This document shows positions 33,010 through 37,430 of a stretch of 37,430 bases of DNA, in pieces. Below the pieces are notes generated by a model. The model was not told the origin of the DNA, did not search any database, and was given only the letters and a program-made list of their open reading frames with translations. The DNA lies in assembly GCA_964519905.1 (NCBI GenBank), contig CAZFLN010000011.1:1-37430 (forward strand), read 5' to 3'. The position numbers and the translations under genes were made by a program. The DNA is from CAZFLN01 sp964519905. Its GTDB lineage: Bacteria; Patescibacteriota; Microgenomatia; UBA1400; UBA1396. Position 1 is the first letter of the stretch. Each line of letters opens with the position of its first letter.

Positions 33010-34098
33010 ATGAAAATTGCTCTGGGAATGTCTGGAGGAGTTGATTCTTCTGTCTGTGCCAAACTGTTGATCGAAGCTGGTCATGACGTCACCGGCATTT
33101 TCTTAGAATGTTGGCGTGGTCCAGGATGTCGGGCTGAAGAGGATCGAAAAGATGCCCTGGCAGTAGCGCTTGATTTAGGAATTCCGTTTCAAGTATTGGA
33201 TTTTAAAGACGCGTACAAGCAACGTGTCGTTGATATTTTTTTACATGATCTTTCGCTCGGACTCACTCCAAACCCAGATGTGTGGTGTAACACCGAGATT
33301 AAATTTGGATTGTTTTATGACTGGGCGCTTCAGAATGGTTTTGAAGCTATAGCGACTGGTCATTACGCGGGCGTCCGTGCGGGTGCGGTGGGAAATGAGC
33401 TACATATTCCAGCCGATACTCACAAAGATCAGACCTATTTTTTGTACCGCACCCGCGCAGATCAACTCAATCATATTCTCTTTCCTCTGAGCGGATATAC
33501 CAAACCGGAAGTGCGGGAGTTGGCGAAAAAATTTGGACTTCCAAACGCCAACAAACCAGACTCACAAGGAATCTGCTTTATTGGGGACATTGATGTTCGC
33601 AAATTTGTAGCTGAGCATTTGGGAACAAAACCAGGAGCTGTGCTCGATACTGACGGAAACGTTATTGGTGAGCATGACGGTGTTTGGTTTTTTACCGTGG
33701 GACAACGTCATGGTTTTCGACTCAATAAAACTGTGAGAACCAGAGATAATTTGTTGAAGCATGTTTTGCCACCGTTTTATGTCATCTCAAAAAATGCAGA
33801 AGAAAATACCATCACGGTCGGGTATGGGGCGGAAACGCTGGCGTCATCCGTGCAGGTCGGAGATCTTTTCTGGCGTGGAGAGGTGAGTCAGATCTTGGAA
33901 ACGCCACTGCGCGTACGTTTCCGCCATGGCGGCGCGCTGGTTCCAGTGCATGTATCTCTCGATGAGAATGATGCATCGCGCGCCACACTCACCCTCAATG
34001 AGCCACTGCGAGGACTCTCTCCAGGACAGGCTGCCGTTTTCTACGGCGCTGGTGATAAACCAGTTTGCTGGGGTGGTGGGGTGATCCTTTTCAACTAA
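33010..34098 (+). CDS. mnmA: tRNA-specific 2-thiouridylase MnmA
   Basis: MnmA adds sulfur to U34 of tRNA-Lys, -Glu and -Gln. The 362-aa product has the PP-loop SGGVDSS (residues 8-14) and the catalytic cysteines Cys93 (NPDVWCNTEIKFG) and Cys189 (SQGICFIGD). It also has the DTHKDQTYFL segment (137-146) and the C-terminal beta domain with FFTVGQRHGF. The length is normal. GAGGAT at 33001-33006 serves as the ribosome binding site just after the preceding gene. Confidence 0.97.
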   Translation: MKIALGMSGGVDSSVCAKLLIEAGHDVTGIFLECWRGPGCRAEEDRKDALAVALDLGIPFQVLDFKDAYKQRVVDIFLHDLSLGLTPNPDVWCNTEIKFGLFYDWALQNGFEAIATGHYAGVRAGAVGNELHIPADTHKDQTYFLYRTRADQLNHILFPLSGYTKPEVRELAKKFGLPNANKPDSQGICFIGDIDVRKFVAEHLGTKPGAVLDTDGNVIGEHDGVWFFTVGQRHGFRLNKTVRTRDNLLKHVLPPFYVISKNAEENTITVGYGAETLASSVQVGDLFWRGEVSQILETPLRVRFRHGGALVPVHVSLDENDASRATLTLNEPLRGLSPGQAAVFYGAGDKPVCWGGGVILFN

Positions 34099-34100
34099 GT

Positions 34101-34109
34101 TGCTATAAA
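34101..34109 (+). promoter_or_regulatory. extended -10 of the 768-aa gene
   Basis: TGCTATAAA, with a predicted start near 34116, gives a short leader containing AAAGGA (34129-34134) before ATG 34139. Confidence 0.45.
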
Positions 34110-34138
34110 AATAAATGTATGAGTAAATAAAGGAATCT

Positions 34139-36445
34139 ATGACTGCAGAAATTGTTCCAAAAAGCACTAAGCCTACGATTGAAGATCTTCGAAACGAAAC
34201 GGTCAACCCCAACAAAGAGACGAGAATGTATCGGTTGGGGAGGCTTTTGAGTGAAGTGTATCAGGGTGCGGGAAGAGTGACTGCAGAGGCTGCACAGAAA
34301 ATACTGGCACGAGCGAATGCTGGAAAAGCGAAGCTGAAAGAAGTTTTTGATCATCGTTTTTCTCGACAATCAGCACCCTTAGAAGGTATTGATAGGTTAG
34401 ACAGAGGAGAAACTATTGGCGCTGCCGCTCCAACTGTTGAAACTTCGCCTGCCTCTCCAGAAGCGCCGGCAAAGAAGGGCCTCGGTCGGGTTTTGAATGA
34501 GAAGTTAAAGAACATAATTCGATGGTTTGACCGCAGACAAACTCCGACCTCCGCTCCAGTTCTGACCGAAGATGAGAATGCCGAGCCGGATTTCATGCAA
34601 GGTGTTGAATCAAAAGATCTTTTCCCAAACACTGAAGGGAACGCCCGTCTTGAGGCCGAAACAAAGCGCTCCGGACTTACCCTGCTTGCAGAGAGAGCTC
34701 GAGAACTTTACGCGAAAACTGGCAAACTCTCTATCCCTGAGTTCTGGAATAAACTGAGTAACAATCCAGAACTTTTGGAGTCTCTGACTGCTTCTGGCTT
34801 GGTTGCTTTGCTGACTGCCGCGTCCGGTGGATCGGCATTAGTTGCCCTTGGTCTGTCCTCGGCAGCTATGGGCGTAAGAGAAATGCGTCGCCGTAGCCGA
34901 GCGGATGCTGACGATTCTCGACTCGACGAATATCGGCGCTTGGTTTTCTCTGCAACTGGTCAAGCTCTGCCGAATCTTTCGGCTGAATCTTCTCCCTCTG
35001 ATGCCGATGCCACTGTTGTTGAGTCAAAAGCCCCTGGCAGATTTTCTAAACTCCGTGGAGTTTTGACCAACATTGGTGGAAAAGCAATGGGTATTCTCAC
35101 TGCTTTTGAACAAGCCGGTGTGATGGTGGCACTTGGTCCGCAAAGAAAATTGGCCACGATAGAGAGTTTGGCGCATAAATATAAAGAGGCTCGAAATGGT
35201 ATCCAAGGCAGATTGCTCAATTCCTTAGTGGATACTGAAGCTGCTATTCGTCTCGAGGAATATAGTTCTTCTGAAAAAAGTACAAGCACTTTCAAGTTAA
35301 TCTCAGTGCTGGAAGATGCAATCAGAGAAATATCTGCATTGAGAAACCTTGAACTTTTAGGTTTTGATGTTCCGAAGACTATGGCAGAAAGAATGGGGTT
35401 GTCAAAGAATCTCAATGGAGATCAGTCTGATTTTGCTCCCACCCCAGAAAAATTGGCAGAAAAACTTGCTCAGTGGCGAAAAGAGGCAAATGACTCGAAT
35501 GGGTTGTTGAACTTTAACACAGAGCGTTTCCAAAAAATTGCTGATTTTGCGGAAAAAATTGAAAATCCGAGACTTCATCGAGCTGTTAGTGATTTTGAAG
35601 ATCAACTTTTAGCACTCACTCAAGAAAATGCAGCAGTTGAAAAGTTAGCACTCGTTCGCCAAAATGAGAATAAAGTTGTTGCTGCTCGTATTTTCACTCA
35701 TGTCGCCAAAGGTATTGCTTTAATTGGCGGCAAAGAGCTTATTTCTCGTCAAGCTGATGCGAGTGTGAACATTGATTCTCAACCAGCTGCTTCACAACCC
35801 GCTGATGAAGCAATTTCCGTAGACACTCAAGAACCGTTAGATGGCGTAGTGGAGCAAATTCAACAAGATACTTCTCAACTCCCTGAAGTGGATACAAGTG
35901 CTCCATTGGATCTCTCACCTCCTAAAGAAGATCCGTTAACCGTTGCCGTCCCTGATCTCTCAGAGCAAGTATCTCCTGATTCCCCAGTATCTTCAGACTT
36001 GGTCGAGGCTGTGAGTGTGAGTCCAGTTGATATTGATATCGACACCACAACATTTACCTATGAATATGACACGAGCAAGAGTAGTTGGGATAACTTTAGT
36101 ACTTTGTTGTATCAACAAGTTGATCGTCCACAAGTTCCCAATGGAGTGACAAACTTGTTAAAGAATGCGTTCCGAGATGGTTTGGAAACTGCACAATTTG
36201 ACGCTCTTGGGAATTCTCAAATTATTCCGAAGATTGATACTTTGTTTGCCAAAATCTCAAGTTTGTCAGAGGCTGATCGCGTTGCTTTCTTAGATCAGAA
36301 TCAAAGTATTAAAAATCTTTGGCAACTTGGCCCAGGAACGAACCAGGCTTTAAGTCAGAACGCACAGCTTATTCAGTCAGCTTCTAGTTTCTTACAAAAC
36401 CCAGAATCAATCGCCCAACTGGATCGTGTAATTGATAATCTTTAA
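34139..36445 (+). CDS. hypothetical protein (768 aa)
   Basis: The product is mostly hydrophilic and helical. The N-terminal part (about 1-200) is basic with several Pro/Ala-rich linkers. A short hydrophobic Ala/Gly/Leu-rich stretch lies near 215-245 (LVALLTAASGGSALVALG), possibly a membrane-associated helix. A long helical region follows (about 290-530). Residues ~545-640 are Asp/Ser/Pro/Val-rich and probably disordered, and a compact C-terminal domain ends the protein. No family was recognised. AAAGGA 5 nt before the ATG is the ribosome binding site. The gene is 29 nt upstream of another acidic protein, probably in one operon. Confidence 0.75.
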   Translation: MTAEIVPKSTKPTIEDLRNETVNPNKETRMYRLGRLLSEVYQGAGRVTAEAAQKILARANAGKAKLKEVFDHRFSRQSAPLEGIDRLDRGETIGAAAPTVETSPASPEAPAKKGLGRVLNEKLKNIIRWFDRRQTPTSAPVLTEDENAEPDFMQGVESKDLFPNTEGNARLEAETKRSGLTLLAERARELYAKTGKLSIPEFWNKLSNNPELLESLTASGLVALLTAASGGSALVALGLSSAAMGVREMRRRSRADADDSRLDEYRRLVFSATGQALPNLSAESSPSDADATVVESKAPGRFSKLRGVLTNIGGKAMGILTAFEQAGVMVALGPQRKLATIESLAHKYKEARNGIQGRLLNSLVDTEAAIRLEEYSSSEKSTSTFKLISVLEDAIREISALRNLELLGFDVPKTMAERMGLSKNLNGDQSDFAPTPEKLAEKLAQWRKEANDSNGLLNFNTERFQKIADFAEKIENPRLHRAVSDFEDQLLALTQENAAVEKLALVRQNENKVVAARIFTHVAKGIALIGGKELISRQADASVNIDSQPAASQPADEAISVDTQEPLDGVVEQIQQDTSQLPEVDTSAPLDLSPPKEDPLTVAVPDLSEQVSPDSPVSSDLVEAVSVSPVDIDIDTTTFTYEYDTSKSSWDNFSTLLYQQVDRPQVPNGVTNLLKNAFRDGLETAQFDALGNSQIIPKIDTLFAKISSLSEADRVAFLDQNQSIKNLWQLGPGTNQALSQNAQLIQSASSFLQNPESIAQLDRVIDNL

Positions 36446-36474
36446 TAATCAGAAGAAACCAAAAGGAGTACTCC

Positions 36475-36921
36475 ATGAACATCACTGCCCAGTCGCTTGA
36501 CCCAATTTCCTTGAAAGACTTGTTGTGGCTCGAAGGAACCGAAGAGGAAATCGCGGCTTTTGAAGAAGAGTTTTTGAACACACTCATTCAAGACACAGTT
36601 GAGTACTTTGCACTCGATACACTGTCAAAGGAAGATGCTCAAAAAATCCAAGTAGTTCTGGAAGATGAGACGCTTACTGTTGCTCAAGTCAGTGACAAAA
36701 TGCTCGAAATTTTGAATGTGGTCATGCCTGACGCACAAGAGAAACTCATGCAGCAAATCCGCGATGCCAAAAAGGATCTTCTCGAAGCTCGTATCGAGGG
36801 CATTAAGGTTTTCTGGGCAAATAACCCCGAAAACATGTCCAAGATTCAACAAGCCGAAAGCTTGTTAGCGGAAGCAAAAGCGGTGGAAGCTGTACAACTT
36901 TTGAACAGTATCTCCGCATAA
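36475..36921 (+). CDS. small acidic helical protein (148 aa), DUF5663-like
   Basis: The product is Glu-rich and all-helical. It starts MNITAQSLDPISLKDLLWLE and continues with GTEEEIAAFEEEFLNTLIQD, a pattern I associate loosely with DUF5663, a small family seen in CPR genomes. The Ala/Glu/Gln-rich C-terminus could form a coiled coil. AAGGAG (36463-36468) lies 6 nt before the ATG. It is the last protein gene before the rRNA operon. The function is unknown. Confidence 0.65.
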   Translation: MNITAQSLDPISLKDLLWLEGTEEEIAAFEEEFLNTLIQDTVEYFALDTLSKEDAQKIQVVLEDETLTVAQVSDKMLEILNVVMPDAQEKLMQQIRDAKKDLLEARIEGIKVFWANNPENMSKIQQAESLLAEAKAVEAVQLLNSISA

Positions 36922-36965
36922 GTTGTTTGTTTCGTTGTGTGAGAGTGGAAATGAATTCTCCCCTG

Positions 36966-36993
36966 TTGACACCCGAGCGATTCTTGGTATCAT
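36966..36993 (+). promoter_or_regulatory. rRNA operon promoter
   Basis: TTGACA (36966-36971), 16 bp, then TATCAT (36988-36993) with an extended TGG. A consensus -35 is rare in this window, as expected for a strong rrn promoter. The leader to 16S would be about 165 nt. Confidence 0.7.
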
Positions 36994-37010
36994 ACAAGTC
37001 TGCGAGCAAG

Positions 37011-37027
37011 TCGGGACAAGATCCCGA
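37011..37027 (+). promoter_or_regulatory. first leader hairpin of the rRNA transcript
   Basis: TCGGGA and TCCCGA pair across a 5-nt loop, near the predicted transcript 5' end. No T run follows. Confidence 0.4.
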
Positions 37028-37039
37028 TACTACTTACGG

Positions 37040-37063
37040 AGACAACACTTGTTGTCTTTTTTC
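37040..37063 (+). terminator. terminator-like hairpin in the rRNA leader
   Basis: AGACAAC pairs with GTTGTCT around a short loop (37040-37057), followed by TTTTTC. It lies between the rrn promoter and 16S. It may act as an attenuator overcome by antitermination, or stop read-through from the protein genes if another promoter lies downstream. Confidence 0.5.
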
Positions 37064-37137
37064 TATTTAGATCGTGAAAAAGTAAAGAGTAGACAGCACA
37101 CGGACTGGCTGGATGTTTCTCAGATTGGGAAAGATTC

Positions 37138-37159
37138 AGACATCCGTGTCTAATTTTTT
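37138..37159 (+). terminator. second terminator-like hairpin, with a UCCG loop
   Basis: AGACA pairs with TGTCT around the UNCG-type loop TCCG (37138-37151), followed by AATTTTTT, ending a few nucleotides before the 16S gene. It could also be part of a processing signal. Confidence 0.4.
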
Positions 37160-37165
37160 CCGTCA

Positions 37166-37430
37166 ATTTTTGAGAATTTGATCCTGGTTCAGGATGAATG
37201 CTGGCGGTGTGCCTAAGGCATGCAAGTCGAACGAAGGAAGCTCTAGCTTGCTAGAGTGGAATTAGTGGCAGACGGGTGAGTAACACGTAGGAATTTACCG
37301 AGAAGTGGGGGATAGCTCGCCGAAAGGTGGGGTAATACCGCATATGGTCGCAAGATCAAAGCCGTAAGGCGCTTTTCGAGAAGCCTGCGTCCTATCAGGT
37401 AGTTGGTGAGCCATTACCTCACCAACTACC
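37166..37430 (+). rRNA. rrs: 16S ribosomal RNA, 5' part only
   Basis: The 8-27 region is present as AGAATTTGATCCTGGTTCAG (37173-37192). It is followed by GATGAATGCTGGCGGTGTGCC, GCATGCAAGTCGAACG and GACGGGTGAGTAAC, all standard 16S landmarks. Counting back from position 8 puts the mature end near 37166, give or take a few bases. About 265 nt are visible before the window stops in helix 12. The 27F site has two mismatches (G to A, C to T), and the last ~33 nt look inverted in the loop; both are discussed in the findings. Confidence 0.95.

Noticed and set aside
36923..37153. 76-codon ORF before 16S
   Set aside because: It runs through the rRNA promoter and leader hairpins and has no supporting start signals.
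1..37430. tRNA genes, insertion sequences or prophage
   Set aside because: I saw no transposase, integrase or phage structural gene and no tRNA-like cloverleaf in the intergenic gaps, which are short. I could not run a tRNA search program.

Overview
The window looks like a piece of a Patescibacteria (CPR) chromosome spanning the replication origin. The evidence is compact genes, short versions of housekeeping proteins (ValRS 789 aa, YidC 251 aa), families common in CPR genomes (DUF4012, and DUF5667-like and DUF5663-like proteins), a VirB6/TrbL-like membrane protein, and a 16S rRNA 5' end with two mismatches to primer 27F. nrdR and rnhA end in TGA, so UGA is a stop and the UGA=Gly code of Gracilibacteria/Absconditabacteria does not apply. 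I cannot fix the phylum-level lineage from the sequence alone.

Layout. 1-1372: end of a type IV secretion-like membrane protein plus a tiny ORF. 1390-5692: two large unknown minus-strand proteins. 5693-11276: dnaA, an oriC rich in DnaA boxes, dnaN, rpmH, rnpA, yidC, jag and an RNase HI gene, all on the plus strand. 11427-16943: a DUF4012 envelope protein converging on valS and a DEDDy exonuclease. 17024-20071: PH-domain membrane protein, small membrane protein, and a PP2C-like/propeller membrane protein. 20094-22499: class A penicillin-binding protein on the minus strand. 22563-25085: HEPN-like protein, cytidylate-kinase-like protein, CPBP-like membrane protein and a DUF5667-like protein. 25150-27922: paired NrdR boxes, nrdR and the B12-dependent ribonucleotide reductase nrdJ. 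28010-28385: a GC-rich minus-strand element. 28477-36921: a giant secreted protein with a lytic-transglycosylase-like C-terminus, a retropepsin-like protein, mnmA, and two unknown proteins. 36966-37430: rRNA promoter, structured leader and the first ~265 nt of 16S rRNA, where the window stops.

The most unusual item is 28010-28385. A near-consensus minus-strand promoter drives a predicted ~340-nt transcript of about 63% G+C. It is made of eight consecutive hairpins, its 5' end is complementary to a linker just before the last hairpin, and that last hairpin is followed by T-rich sequence as in an intrinsic terminator. All three C-A mismatches on the plus strand become G-U pairs in the minus-strand RNA, and one loop becomes GAAA. 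I read it as a candidate undescribed structured RNA. A 71-codon hydrophobic ORF inside it is the main alternative.

A second pattern is that about a dozen promoter-proximal genes have a -10 element only 6-9 nt before the start codon, implying leaderless mRNAs. Several downstream or operon-internal genes instead carry Shine-Dalgarno sequences. I used this pattern to choose several start codons.
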